Shown piece after piece: positions 23,784 to 32,925 of a DNA stretch of 64,000 bases. The DNA comes from Bradyrhizobium sp. cir1 (lineage in GTDB: Bacteria; Pseudomonadota; Alphaproteobacteria; Rhizobiales; Xanthobacteraceae). Location of the stretch: the NCBI RefSeq assembly GCF_014198245.1, contig NZ_JACIHE010000023.1, forward strand, positions 40,527 through 104,526, given 5' to 3'. Position 1 is the first letter of the stretch, and every line of letters begins with the position of its first letter. The notes under the pieces were generated by a model. It searched no databases. It saw nothing but the letters and a program-made list of their open reading frames with translations, and was not told the origin of the DNA. The position numbers and the translations under genes are program-made.

Positions 23784-24058
23784 TCTCTCCTCCCTCTCCC
23801 CGTTCTTACGGGGAGAGGGGTGGGGTGAGGGGCTCTCTCCCCGAGGACGGAGTTGCTCGAATTCCTCGATAGTCTCCACAACGTCATTGCGAGCGCAGCG
23901 AAGCAATCCAGAGTCTTTCCGCGGAGCGATTCTGGATTGCTTCGCTGCGCTCGCAATGACGTGTTGAGAGAGCGTTACCCCCGATTGCGATGTGACTCGC
24001 GGAGGCCCCCCGCCGCGCTGCGCGTCGGCCTCTCCCCGCAGGCGGGGAGAGGCGAAGA
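23784..24058. repeat. Composite palindromic repeat island (family A arms around a family B element)
   Basis: A gap between two convergent genes without coding sequence. A CCCTCTCCCCG/CGGGGAGAGGG hairpin with GTGGGGTGAGGGGC on the left, a GTCATTGCGAGCG palindrome in the middle and a GGCCTCTCCCCGC/GCGGGGAGAGGC hairpin on the right repeat the order seen at 20734-21022. Confidence 0.85.
23883..23960. repeat. Palindromic repeat, family B
   Basis: Second copy of the GTCATTGCGAGCGCAGCGAA...GCTCGCAATGAC family, nearly identical in its arms to 20858-20935 but with a different loop. Confidence 0.9.
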
Positions 24059-24059
24059 C

Positions 24060-25931
24060 CTACACCCTTGGCATGCTCGCGGGGCGCACCTCGCGCGCCT
24101 GCGCTGCAAGCCTGATGCCGGCATTGGCGGCGCCAAAGCCCTGATAATTCCGGCGCTCGACGATCTCGAAGAAGAAGCGCTCGTCGAAGATGTGGGTGTA
24201 GACCTGGAAGAACTCGCTGTCGCCCTCGCGGTCGTAGAGGATGTGGTTGGCGCGCAGCTGCGCCATCAGCTCGGGTGCGAGGTCATATTTGGCTTCGATG
24301 TCGTCGTAATAGTTGTCGGGGATATCCAGGAAATCGGCGCCGCGCTTGCGCATCGCGGCGACGGTGGCAAAAATATCCCGGCACGCGAAGGCGACATGCT
24401 GCACGCCTGAGCCGAAGAACTCCGAGATGAAGCGCGCCGGCAGGGTGCGATTGGCGGAGGAGCCGTTGAGCACGAAGCGCAGGCTCTGGTCGGCGTTGAT
24501 GATGGCCTGGCTCTGCACGAGGCCTCTGGGATCGGCGATCTCCATCTGCGGCAGGCGCTTCAAGTCGAGGATGCCGGTGTAGAACAATAGCCAGGACAGC
24601 ATCTCGTCATAGGGCATCGACTGCGCGATGTGGTCGACGGCGATCAGGGCGTCCGTGCTGGCGTCGCTTGCGACCGGTTCGAAATCGGTGTCCCAGTTCT
24701 TGCCGGCCTGATCGAGGAAATAGAGCAGGCTGCCGCCGACGCCGTGGATCGCGGGAATCTCCAGTTCGCCCGGCCCAACCGGCTGGTAGAAGGTGCGCGC
24801 CTTCAGCGTCTCGGCACGCTGCATGGCAAGGCCGGCGTTGTCGACATCGAGCGCAATGGCGCAGACGCCGGGCCCGTGGGTCACATAGTGCGAATGCGCA
24901 AAACCGTCGGTCTCGCAATTGATGACGAGCTCGACCTTGCCCTGCGACCAGCGCTCCACGGCCTTGCTGCGGTGCCTGCCGCTCCTTCGGAAGCCGAGTT
25001 GCGAAAACAGCCGGGCAAGCTCACCGGCCTTGGTCTCGTTGACGGCAAACTCGATGAACCCGGTGCCGCGGCTCTTCGCCTTCGGGGCCAGCGGCTCGCC
25101 GGCAAATTTCGGCCAGTCCGGCGCTAGCTGGTCCTCCAGCAGGATCAGCGAGCGCAGGCCGTCGACCGCAGTTTGCGCGGCCGAGCCGGCGCGGAACTGG
25201 TCGTTGAATATCTCCAGCGACAGCGGTCCGGCATAGCCGGTCGCCGCGATCGCCGCCATGAACTCGCCGACCGGCAGGTCGCCCTGTCCGGGGAAGGAGC
25301 GGAAGTGCCGGCTCCACGACAGGATGTCGAGCTCGAGCTTCGGCGCATCGGCAAGCTGGACCAGGAAGATCTTGTCGCCGGGAATCGAGGCCATGGCGCG
25401 GGTCGGAAATCCCGGCGCCAGCGCATGAAAGCTGTCGAGAATGATGCCGATCGCAGGGTGATCGGCGCGACGCACGATCTCCCAGGCATCGCGATAGTCG
25501 TTGACGTGGCGGCCCCAGGCCAGCGCCTCGTAGCCGACGCGCAGGCCACGTTTCGCGGCGCGCTCGCCAAGCTCGCGAAAGTCGTCCGCGGCGCGGTCGA
25601 TGCCGCCGAGCGAGGCTGGCGACACGTTGGAGCAGATCAGCAAGAGATCGGTGCCGAGCTCCTGCATCAGATCGAACTTGCGTTCCGCGCGTGCGAAATT
25701 GCGCGTGCGCTGCGGTTCCGGCATGCCCTCGAAATCGCGGAACGGCTGGAACGCGCAGATCTCGAGATTGAGGTCCTTGCAAAGTTTTGCGATGTCGCGC
25801 GGGCCTGCGCCGAACGACAGCAGATCGTTCTCGAAGATCTCGACGGCGTCGAAGCCGGCGGCTGCGATGGCGCGGAGCTTTTCGTCGAGGGCACCTGAAA
25901 GGGAGACGGTCGCGATCGAGCGTTTGGTCAT
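24060..25931 (-). CDS. quiC: 3-dehydroshikimate dehydratase fused to a 4-hydroxyphenylpyruvate dioxygenase-like domain (QuiC type)
   Basis: A 623-residue two-domain protein. Residues 1 to about 280 form an AP-endonuclease-2/xylose-isomerase-like TIM barrel (GFDAVEIFENDLL; GIILDSFHAL; ISLEIFNDQF-like segment with metal ligands). Residues about 290-610 form an HPPD-like pair of VOC domains ending YTHIFDERFFFEIVERR. This architecture is that of QuiC1 enzymes converting 3-dehydroshikimate to protocatechuate; the VOC part need not have HPPD activity. It is the last gene of the aroE-liv operon and overlaps the livF-like gene by 4 nt (ATGA), so quinate or shikimate is the likely substrate source. 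Confidence 0.88.
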   Translation of the reverse strand: MTKRSIATVSLSGALDEKLRAIAAAGFDAVEIFENDLLSFGAGPRDIAKLCKDLNLEICAFQPFRDFEGMPEPQRTRNFARAERKFDLMQELGTDLLLICSNVSPASLGGIDRAADDFRELGERAAKRGLRVGYEALAWGRHVNDYRDAWEIVRRADHPAIGIILDSFHALAPGFPTRAMASIPGDKIFLVQLADAPKLELDILSWSRHFRSFPGQGDLPVGEFMAAIAATGYAGPLSLEIFNDQFRAGSAAQTAVDGLRSLILLEDQLAPDWPKFAGEPLAPKAKSRGTGFIEFAVNETKAGELARLFSQLGFRRSGRHRSKAVERWSQGKVELVINCETDGFAHSHYVTHGPGVCAIALDVDNAGLAMQRAETLKARTFYQPVGPGELEIPAIHGVGGSLLYFLDQAGKNWDTDFEPVASDASTDALIAVDHIAQSMPYDEMLSWLLFYTGILDLKRLPQMEIADPRGLVQSQAIINADQSLRFVLNGSSANRTLPARFISEFFGSGVQHVAFACRDIFATVAAMRKRGADFLDIPDNYYDDIEAKYDLAPELMAQLRANHILYDREGDSEFFQVYTHIFDERFFFEIVERRNYQGFGAANAGIRLAAQAREVRPASMPRV

Positions 25932-26665
25932 GCTGCGTTGTCCTCCATCGCGCCCCCAAGGAACAATTGCCCAATGCGGGGATCGTTCAAAATGCGCTCT
26001 GCCTTGTCGACCATGCGGGTCTGGCCGAGTTCGAGCACGATACCGAAATCCGAGATCTCCAGCGCCGAGCGCGCGTTCTGCTCGATCATCAGGATGGTGA
26101 CGCCGCGGTCGCGGAGGCTCTTGAGGATATCGAAGGTCTGCTGCACCATCAGCGGCGACAGGCCGATCGAGGGCTCGTCGATCAGCACCAGCTTGGGTTC
26201 GAGCAGCAGCGAGCGGGCGATCTCGAGCTGCTTCTGCTCACCGCCCGAAAGCGTCGATGCCTGCTGCGCCGATTTGCGGCGCAGCGCCGGAAACAGGTCG
26301 AGGGCCGCCTCGATCCGCTTGGGGAGGTCGAGGCCCTTCTCGGCGGCGACGCCGCCAAGCTCGATATTGTGGCGTACCGACAGCTCCGGAAAGATGTTGC
26401 GGCCCTGCGGCACGTAGCAGATGCCGGCATTGAGCAGCGCGCGCTGACTCAGATTCGTGACGTCGCGGCCGGCAAAGCTGATCTTGCCTTCGCGCAGCTT
26501 CAGGAGGCCGAAGATCGCCTTGAACACGGTGGACTTGCCGGCGCCGTTGGGGCCGATGATGGTGGTGATGGTCGCCTCCGGCACGGCGAAACTGGTGCCG
26601 TTCAGGATCCTCATCTTGCCGTAGCCGCCGACGAGGTTGTGAACCGAGAGGATCGGGTCGCTCAT
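25928..26665 (-). CDS. livF: LivF-type ABC transporter ATPase
   Basis: A 245-residue ATPase with Walker A GPNGAGKS at residues 38-45, signature LSGGEQKQLEIA near 141 and Walker B LVLIDEPSIGL. It belongs to the branched-chain amino acid type importer that, from its neighbours, should carry quinate or shikimate. Its ATG follows the livG-type gene by 12 nt and its stop overlaps the quiC start. Confidence 0.93.
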   Translation of the reverse strand: MSDPILSVHNLVGGYGKMRILNGTSFAVPEATITTIIGPNGAGKSTVFKAIFGLLKLREGKISFAGRDVTNLSQRALLNAGICYVPQGRNIFPELSVRHNIELGGVAAEKGLDLPKRIEAALDLFPALRRKSAQQASTLSGGEQKQLEIARSLLLEPKLVLIDEPSIGLSPLMVQQTFDILKSLRDRGVTILMIEQNARSALEISDFGIVLELGQTRMVDKAERILNDPRIGQLFLGGAMEDNAA

Positions 26666-26677
26666 GGCTCGCTCTCC

Positions 26678-27421
26678 CTAATGCCCGAGATAGGCTTCGA
26701 TCACGGCGGGATTCTTGCGGACCTCGTCCGGCCGTCCCATCGCCAGCACCTTGCCTTCCGCCATCACCATCACGCGCGAGCACAGCGTCATCACGAATTC
26801 CATGTTGTGCTCGATCACGACGAAGGTCGCGTTCTTTTCGCGGTTGATCGCGACCAGCCGCTCTTTGAGATCCGCCAGCATCGACGGGTTGACGCCGCCG
26901 GCGGGCTCGTCGAGCAGCACCAGACGCGGTCCGCCCATGAAGGCCATGGCGGCATCGAGCAGCTTTTGCTGGCCATAGGAGAGGCCGCCGGCGGGTTCGT
27001 CGGCGAGATGGTCGAGCTTGAAGAAGCCGATCATCCGGTTGGCGGCGTTCGTCAGTCCGGCGTCGGAGCGGCCGACCAGGCGCGAGGCCATGTTGCCCTG
27101 GTGCTCCTGCCCCGCAAGGATCAGGTTCTCGCGCACCGAGAGTTTGGGGAACACCTGCAGGAGCTGGAAGGTGCGGCTGACCCCGAGCTTGTTGAGCTCG
27201 GAGGGGCGCAGGCCGGTGACCACCTGCCCGTCGAGTTTCACCTCGCCGCCCGATGGCGTGAGCTGGCCGAGGATGCAGTTGAACAGCGTCGACTTGCCGC
27301 AGCCGTTCGGGCCGATCAGGCCGAGGATCTCGCCCTCGCGGACGTCAAAGCTGACGCCGTCGACGGCGTGGATGCCGCCAAAGCTCTTCTTGATATTGGT
27401 GACTTCGAGGACCGCGCTCAT
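26678..27421 (-). CDS. livG: LivG-type ABC transporter ATPase
   Basis: A 247-residue ATPase with Walker A GPNGCGKS at residues 37-44, a GGLSYGQQKLLDAA signature region (LSYGQ, typical for LivG proteins) and Walker B LVLLDEPAGGV. It ends in the LivG-type C-terminal VIEAYLGH. The start codon overlaps the stop of the livM-type gene by 4 nt. Confidence 0.93.
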   Translation of the reverse strand: MSAVLEVTNIKKSFGGIHAVDGVSFDVREGEILGLIGPNGCGKSTLFNCILGQLTPSGGEVKLDGQVVTGLRPSELNKLGVSRTFQLLQVFPKLSVRENLILAGQEHQGNMASRLVGRSDAGLTNAANRMIGFFKLDHLADEPAGGLSYGQQKLLDAAMAFMGGPRLVLLDEPAGGVNPSMLADLKERLVAINREKNATFVVIEHNMEFVMTLCSRVMVMAEGKVLAMGRPDEVRKNPAVIEAYLGH

Positions 27422-28416
27422 TGCACCGTCTCCAGGCGCGACTTGGCGACGGCGCGCAGCGCGGAGGCCGCCTTGGTGCGCCGCGCGGCCATGTAACGAT
27501 CAAGGATTCCCAGAATGCCGGTCGGCGACCAGATCAGCAGCAGCATCACCGCGACCGCATAGAGCATCAGATAATAGCCTTCGGTGAAGCGCAGCCATTC
27601 CGGCAGCAGCACAGCGATCATCGCGCCGAGGAAGGGGCCGAAATAGAAGCCGGCGCCGCCGACGATCACCATCATCAGCAAATCGAGCGAGAGCGACAGG
27701 TTGAAGGGAACAGGGTCGATATATTGCGTCAGCGGCGCATAGAGCGCGCCGGCGACGCCGCCGAGTGCCGAGCCGATCGCAAACGCCATCAGCGTGTAGC
27801 GCCGCGTGTCGATGCCGAGCGATTGCGCGCGCAACGGATTTTCGCGCAGCGCCATGAAGGCGCGGCCCCAGGGCGAGCGGATCAGCCACCACACCGCCAG
27901 CGACACGATCGCGAGCGAGCCGAGGCAGACATAGTAGAACGGCAGCGGCTTGTTGGTGGCGATCCCGAAGATGTTCGGCCGCGGAATGTTGGAGATGCCG
28001 TAGATGCCGCCGGTCAGCCAGCTCTCATTGCGGAACACGAGGAAGGCCAGCGTCGAGAAGGCGAGGGTGACGAAGGCAAGGTAATGGTGCTGCACGCGCA
28101 GCGCGGGATAGCCAAGCACCCAGCCGACCGCGAAGCTCAACATGATTGCAACGAGGATCGCCGCCGGCAGCGGCCAGCCATGGGTGGTCATGATCGCGGC
28201 GGCATAGGCGCCGATGCCGACGAACGCGCCCTGCGCCAGCGAGACCTGGCCGGCATAGCCGAGCGTGAGGTTGAGGCCCATCGCGGCGATGCTCATCACC
28301 GCCCACTGGCTCAGGATGAACAGGCCGTAGCGGTTGAAGTTCATGGGGACGACGATCAGCGCGGCGATGACGGCAAGGCCGAGCGCGATCTTCAACGGTT
28401 TTGCGAAGCCGCTCAT
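27418..28416 (-). CDS. livM: LivM-type ABC transporter permease
   Basis: A 332-residue permease starting MSGFAKPLKIALGLAV, with 8-10 hydrophobic segments and the conserved GYAGQVSLAQGAFVGIGAY segment near residue 53. A YALRVQHHYLAFVTLAF-like region follows. The stop and start codons overlap those of its neighbours by 4 nt on both sides. The reading frame continues upstream to 29391, but that part is antiphase to the livH-type gene and not coding. Confidence 0.93.
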   Translation of the reverse strand: MSGFAKPLKIALGLAVIAALIVVPMNFNRYGLFILSQWAVMSIAAMGLNLTLGYAGQVSLAQGAFVGIGAYAAAIMTTHGWPLPAAILVAIMLSFAVGWVLGYPALRVQHHYLAFVTLAFSTLAFLVFRNESWLTGGIYGISNIPRPNIFGIATNKPLPFYYVCLGSLAIVSLAVWWLIRSPWGRAFMALRENPLRAQSLGIDTRRYTLMAFAIGSALGGVAGALYAPLTQYIDPVPFNLSLSLDLLMMVIVGGAGFYFGPFLGAMIAVLLPEWLRFTEGYYLMLYAVAVMLLLIWSPTGILGILDRYMAARRTKAASALRAVAKSRLETVQ

Positions 28417-29288
28417 ACGGTGCGCTCCTCGGCGCGGCCGAGCAGTCCCTGCGGCCGGAACAGGATGACGGCGATCAGGAAGATCATCGGGACGGCGGCG
28501 CGGTACTGCGTCGAGACATAGGCGGCCGCGAGATTGTCGAGCACGCCGATCAACAGGCCGCCGGCAATCGCGCCGCGCACCTGGTTGAAGCCGCCGACGA
28601 TCGCGGCGATGAAAGCGGCCTGGCCCAGCACCTCGCCGGAGGAGAATTTTGCGAGGTAGATCGGCGTGATCAGCAGCGAAGCCAGCGCCACCAGGAAGGC
28701 GTTGATCAGGAAGGTCAGGAGGATCATGCGTTCGACAGGGACGCCGATGATGCGCGCCACCGTCGGGTTCTGCGCCGCGGCCTGCATCTGGTGGCCGAGC
28801 GAGGTGCGGTTCAGCAGCGTCGTCAGGCCGAGAACGGCCAGAATGGCGACGGCGAGGACGCCGATGCTCTGCAGCGACACGGCGTGGCCGAGGATCGAGA
28901 TGTCTCCGGTCGGCACGATCGGGGGGAAGGGCGAGGCTTCCGCGCTGAAGAACTGCTTGACGGCCTCCTTGATGCCGATCGCGAGCGCCATGGTCGCAAT
29001 CGCGAGCGGCAGCACGCCATGGCGCATCATCGGGTCGACCAGCAGCATCTTGAAGGCGAGGCCGAGCAGGATCATCGACAGCAGGATGCCGAGGATGATC
29101 GCGAGCCAGAACGGCGCGCCGGCATGCATCGCCGCCAGCATCAGGAAGGCCGGCAGCATCACGAACTCGCCTTGCGCGAAATTGATGGTCTGCGAGGTCT
29201 GCCACAGCAGCGTGAAGCCTACCGCGACCAGCGCATAGATGGCGCCGGTGGCTAACCCTGCGACCAGTAAATCGAATAGGTTGGACAT
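28413..29288 (-). CDS. livH: LivH-type ABC transporter permease
   Basis: A 291-residue permease with the LivH hallmark INFAQGEFVMLPAF near residue 36 and GGFNQVRGAIAGGLLIGVLDNLAA near 230. It forms the heterodimer with the LivM-type protein. The gap of about 240 nt to the binding-protein gene is filled by palindromic repeats. Confidence 0.93.
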   Translation of the reverse strand: MSNLFDLLVAGLATGAIYALVAVGFTLLWQTSQTINFAQGEFVMLPAFLMLAAMHAGAPFWLAIILGILLSMILLGLAFKMLLVDPMMRHGVLPLAIATMALAIGIKEAVKQFFSAEASPFPPIVPTGDISILGHAVSLQSIGVLAVAILAVLGLTTLLNRTSLGHQMQAAAQNPTVARIIGVPVERMILLTFLINAFLVALASLLITPIYLAKFSSGEVLGQAAFIAAIVGGFNQVRGAIAGGLLIGVLDNLAAAYVSTQYRAAVPMIFLIAVILFRPQGLLGRAEERTV

Positions 29289-29299
29289 GTTCCCCTCTT

Positions 29300-29525
29300 T
29301 CCTCTCCCTCTCCCCGCTCTTTCTTTCTTCTCCCTCTCCCCGTTCTTACGGGGAGAGGGCAGGGGTGAGGGGCCTCTCCCCGCGAATTCAATTATCACCG
29401 TGACTGCGGTGGCACCCCTCACCCCAACCCTCTCCCCGCGAAGAGCGGGGAGAGGGAAAGGAGAGATCTCTCCCCGCATCCGCCTTCGCTCAAGCTTCGG
29501 CGAGACGCGTGTGGGGAGAGGGCAG
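29300..29525. repeat. Cluster of palindromic repeats, family A
   Basis: At least three hairpins made of CCCTCTCCCCG/CGGGGAGAGGG arms with GGGTGAGGGGC/GCCCCTCACCC segments between them. The cluster fills the space between the binding-protein gene and the livH-type gene and may stabilise the upstream mRNA, raising binding protein over permease. Confidence 0.85.
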
Positions 29526-29529
29526 CGCC

Positions 29530-30660
29530 TCACTTCACCTTCGGCAGTACCTGCTTCACGACCTGCTTGCCTTCGACCACCTCGACCAGGAAGCTCTGGC
29601 GGTCGATGTCGCCGGTGTCGCTGAAGGTGACGTCCATCAGGATGCCCGGCTCGTCCGCGGCCTTGATGGTCAGGCCGTGCAACGTGTCGGCAAACTTCTT
29701 CGGGTCGACCTTGCCCATCTTCTCGGTGGTGGCTTTCACCATGTAGACGGCGAGGTAGCCCTTCAGGCCGTTATGATCAGGGACGTAATTGTACTTCTTG
29801 GAAAACTTCTCGCGGAACCCCTTGATGAGGTCGACCGGCGCGTCGGTGGTGAGGCCGACATGGCCGCGCGCACCGTTGGCGGCATCGCCGGCGAGCTCGA
29901 TCACCTTCTGGCCGATCAGCGTGGTCTCGCCCATCAGCGGCGCGGTGACGCCCTGACGCTTCAGCTCCTTGAGGATGCGTGCGCTCTCTTCTTCATTCAG
30001 ATACACGAACACCGCGTCGGGATTGGCAGCCTTGATCTTGCCGACGTCGGCGGCGAAGTCCGCCTGGCCCGCTTCGGTCGAGAGGTCGGCAACCACCTTG
30101 GAGCCGAGCCGGTCGAGCTCCTTGACCACGACATCGCGGCCGCCGCGGCCGAAGTCATTGTTGACCCAGACCACCGCGACCGTCTTCGCTTTCATCTCGT
30201 CGTGGATGTACTTTGCGACCTTCGGCATCGATGATTGCTGGCCGAACGAGGTGCGGAACAGGAACTTGTTGCCGCCTTGCGTCAGCTCGGCGGCTTCGCC
30301 GCCCATGATCTGCGCGATGCCGGCTTCGGCCGCGAGCGGCGCGGTCACCTTCACCGAGCCGGAATAGCCGGGCCCGAGCAGCACATAGGGCTCGGCGTCG
30401 AGCGCCTTCTGCACCTGGGCGCGGGCGACGCCGGGGTTGGATTGGGAGTCGGCGTGGGTTACCTCGAGCTTGCGGCCGAGCACGCCACCCTTGGCGTTGA
30501 TCTCCTCGATCGCGAGATCGATGCCGTTCTTCCAGTTGGTGCCGACGGTGGCGCCGCCGCCCGAGAGCTCGGCGACGTCGGCGAGCTTGATCGCCTGGGC
30601 GTGGACGCTGGTTGCAGTCGCGAAGGCAAGCAGGGCGCCTGCCAGCAAGGTCGATTTCAT
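29530..30660 (-). CDS. ABC transporter substrate-binding protein, probably for quinate/shikimate
   Basis: A 376-residue Peripla_BP_6 protein with a signal peptide (MKSTLLAGALLAFATATSVHA, cleavage after about residue 21). The start at 30660 is preceded by GGGAGGAGATC. It lies between the AroE-type dehydrogenase and the LivHMGF genes, so it is the dedicated ligand binder of that importer. The ligand is inferred from quiC and the dehydrogenase in the same operon. Confidence 0.9.
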   Translation of the reverse strand: MKSTLLAGALLAFATATSVHAQAIKLADVAELSGGGATVGTNWKNGIDLAIEEINAKGGVLGRKLEVTHADSQSNPGVARAQVQKALDAEPYVLLGPGYSGSVKVTAPLAAEAGIAQIMGGEAAELTQGGNKFLFRTSFGQQSSMPKVAKYIHDEMKAKTVAVVWVNNDFGRGGRDVVVKELDRLGSKVVADLSTEAGQADFAADVGKIKAANPDAVFVYLNEEESARILKELKRQGVTAPLMGETTLIGQKVIELAGDAANGARGHVGLTTDAPVDLIKGFREKFSKKYNYVPDHNGLKGYLAVYMVKATTEKMGKVDPKKFADTLHGLTIKAADEPGILMDVTFSDTGDIDRQSFLVEVVEGKQVVKQVLPKVK

Positions 30661-30716
30661 GATCTCCTCCCGGTTTTCGTTGATGTTGTCCGCGGCCTTG
30701 TGTCCGGCCGCTTCCG

Positions 30717-31595
30717 TTACGCTGCGTGATAGGCCGAACTTCGTGCCGCCATCACCTCGTCGAATGCCTCTCCCATGACTTCGGTCGATGGAGCAAGGCC
30801 GGTGAACAGTTCGAACGCGTCGGCAGCCTGGTAGATCGCAAGCTCCCGCCCGGTCATGATACGCGCGCCCATGGCTTTGGCCGCCGCCAGCAGGGGCGTG
30901 ATCAGCGGCGAATAGACGGCGTCGGCGACCCACAGGTTTTCGCGCAGCAGCGAGGCCGCGACCGGGGTGTCGCGGTTCGGCAGCATGCCGACCGGCGTGC
31001 CGTTGACGAGGCCGGTTGCGCCATGAAGCGCGTCCTCGACGCTTCGGGCCACCCGCGCGCCACCATGCTCGGCCAGCAGCGCAGCGAGTTTCTCGGCGCG
31101 CGCCGGTTCGCTGTCGAAGATCCGGAGGTCGGTCACCCCAAGGCTCGCCAGCGCAAAGGCGATCGCCTTGCCGACGCCGCCGGTGCCGATCACGGCCACT
31201 GCATTTCCGGAAGCCGCCAGCAGCGGCGCGACCGCGCGCGCAAAGCCCGTCGTGTCGGTGTTGTGGCCGATCAGCCGGCCGTCCCTGACGACGACGGTGT
31301 TGACCGCCGCCATGGTCGCCGCAGCCGGTGCCAACTCGTCGAGCAGCGGGACCACCGCCTCCTTGTAGGGAAAGGTGACGTTGACGCCGGCAAAGCCGAG
31401 CCGCCGTACGCCTTCCAGCATCAGGCTGAGTCCGGCGGCGTCGGCGCCGGCGACCTCGATGAGCTGGTAATGGCCGCGCAGGCCTAGCGCCTCGGCGGCG
31501 CGCTCGTGCATGGCGGGTGACGCGGAGTGCGCGATCGGCGCGCCGATCAGGCCGGTGAGGAGCTTCTTGCTGGCGGCGTATCCGCGCTTCGACAT
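30717..31595 (-). CDS. Quinate/shikimate dehydrogenase (AroE family, catabolic)
   Basis: A 292-residue AroE-type NAD(P)-dependent dehydrogenase. The substrate site HSASPAMH is at residues 23-30, catalytic K78 sits in NVTFPYKEA and D114 in NTDTTGF, and the dinucleotide motif GTGGVG is at 137-142. As first gene of an operon with a periplasmic binding protein, a Liv-type importer and QuiC, it should oxidise imported shikimate to 3-dehydroshikimate (or quinate to dehydroquinate) rather than serve aromatic amino acid synthesis. Cytoplasmic. Confidence 0.87.
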   Translation of the reverse strand: MSKRGYAASKKLLTGLIGAPIAHSASPAMHERAAEALGLRGHYQLIEVAGADAAGLSLMLEGVRRLGFAGVNVTFPYKEAVVPLLDELAPAAATMAAVNTVVVRDGRLIGHNTDTTGFARAVAPLLAASGNAVAVIGTGGVGKAIAFALASLGVTDLRIFDSEPARAEKLAALLAEHGGARVARSVEDALHGATGLVNGTPVGMLPNRDTPVAASLLRENLWVADAVYSPLITPLLAAAKAMGARIMTGRELAIYQAADAFELFTGLAPSTEVMGEAFDEVMAARSSAYHAA

Positions 31596-31729
31596 GGTTC
31601 GCTATCGTCTCGCTGGGAGCGTTCGATCCCGGCCAATAGCGGGGAAATCGACGCAAGTCCAAGGGGGCCTCCACTTGCGACGATAGTCTTTCCCCCGCCT
31701 AACACAATTACCCTTTTATCCGGCAAACC

Positions 31730-31742
31730 TAACATAATGTTA
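31730..31742. promoter_or_regulatory. Candidate LysR-type box (T-N11-A) before the quinate/shikimate operon
   Basis: TAACAT-A-ATGTTA is a perfect 13-bp inverted repeat of T-N11-A form. It overlaps the stop codon of the lysR gene, 135 nt upstream of the dehydrogenase gene on the same strand, in an AT-rich stretch suited to promoter activity. The assignment to the adjacent LysR protein is inference. Confidence 0.5.
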
Positions 31743-32678
31743 TTTCTTGCGGCCGCGCCCCGCGGAGGCCTTGCCATTGCCGCGGGACGGCTCGACAGCG
31801 CGCATCTCGGCGCGCAGGGATTCGATGAAGTATTCGACGTGGAGCGACAGCGGCGCGCCGCGCTTGACCGCGATATAGGTGTCGAACCGCGTCGGCTCGG
31901 TGATCTTCAAGAGCTCGATTCCGGGATAGCCGCCATGGGCAACCGTGAACTGGTCGATGATGGCGATGCCGAGGCCCGCCTTCACCAGCGCGCAGACCGT
32001 GGTGCCGAAGCGCGCACGGATGGTGATGTTGTAGTCGAGCCGGTGGCGCGCGAAGATCTCGGCCATGATCCGGCCGTAAGGGTCGTTGGGATCGATGCCG
32101 ATCAGCGGGTAGCGGGTGATCTCGGCAGCAGAGACCTGCTTGCGGCCGGCGAGCTCGTGGCCCGGCGGCACGATGCAATAGAGCTCGCCCGAGGCGAGCG
32201 GCAAGAAGTCGAGCCCGGAATGCTCCAGCCGGTAGCTCATCGCGACACACTCGCCGCGGCCGAGCAGCAGATAGTCGATGGCCTCCTCGATCTTGAGGAT
32301 GTTGATGTCGATGCCGAGATCGGGATAGCGGCGGCGGACACGCTCGATCGCACGGGGCACCATCACCTGCGAGATGCTCGGCACCGAACCGATGCGCAAT
32401 TCCGACAGGCCGCCGCGCCCGATCTTGGAGATGATCTCGGAGAGATCGTCGACCTTCTTGTAGACGCCGTTGATCTGCTCGAAGATGTTCTCGGCTTCCG
32501 GCGTCGGGAAATAGCGGCCGTTCTGGCGCTGGAAGAAGCGGATGCCGAGCGAGCGCTCGGTGTACTTGACGAGGCGGCTGATGCCCGGCGCCGAGACGTT
32601 GAGCAGCTTCGCCGCGCCGCCAATGGTGCCCGTCACCATCACGGCACGGATCACTTCAACCTGGCGCAGCGTCATCAT
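31740..32678 (-). CDS. LysR-family transcriptional regulator of the quinate/shikimate operon
   Basis: A 312-residue LTTR with a winged helix at residues 1-65 (IGGAAKLLNVSAPGISRLVKYTERSLGIRFFQR) and a two-lobed effector domain from about 90. The C-terminal tail GNGKASAGRGRKK is basic. Two ATG codons are adjacent at the start. It is transcribed in the same direction as the operon it precedes, with 144 nt between them holding a T-N11-A palindrome. Activation by shikimate, quinate or protocatechuate is a reasonable guess. Confidence 0.88.
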   Translation of the reverse strand: MMTLRQVEVIRAVMVTGTIGGAAKLLNVSAPGISRLVKYTERSLGIRFFQRQNGRYFPTPEAENIFEQINGVYKKVDDLSEIISKIGRGGLSELRIGSVPSISQVMVPRAIERVRRRYPDLGIDINILKIEEAIDYLLLGRGECVAMSYRLEHSGLDFLPLASGELYCIVPPGHELAGRKQVSAAEITRYPLIGIDPNDPYGRIMAEIFARHRLDYNITIRARFGTTVCALVKAGLGIAIIDQFTVAHGGYPGIELLKITEPTRFDTYIAVKRGAPLSLHVEYFIESLRAEMRAVEPSRGNGKASAGRGRKK

Positions 32679-32925
32679 GGTCTGGCATCCGAAAGACGAT
32701 CGTGGCGGCGATCATCTCACGAGAGATGCGATGTCATCCAGCGGCAAGTGTGTTGTGATGTGAAGAGCGCGCTGCCTTACCAGGGGAGGGTGAGCGCGCA
32801 GCCCAATCGTAAGGGATGACGGAGCAATTTCTCTTTCAGAGTGTTTCGACTAAAATCTGCGCGTTCAGATGGAAAGGTATCGTCGCGCGATCTTTTGCAG
32901 CGGCGTCGCTTGCTGCAACTGCTTT

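Noticed and set aside
25787..27496. 569-codon plus-strand frame opposite livF and livG
   Set aside because: Antisense shadow; the minus strand carries clear Walker motifs and overlapping start/stop codons.
32895..32918. TTGCAGC-N10-GCTGCAA stem after the 59-residue gene
   Set aside because: No T-run on the relevant strand and only 7 bp; not supported as a terminator.
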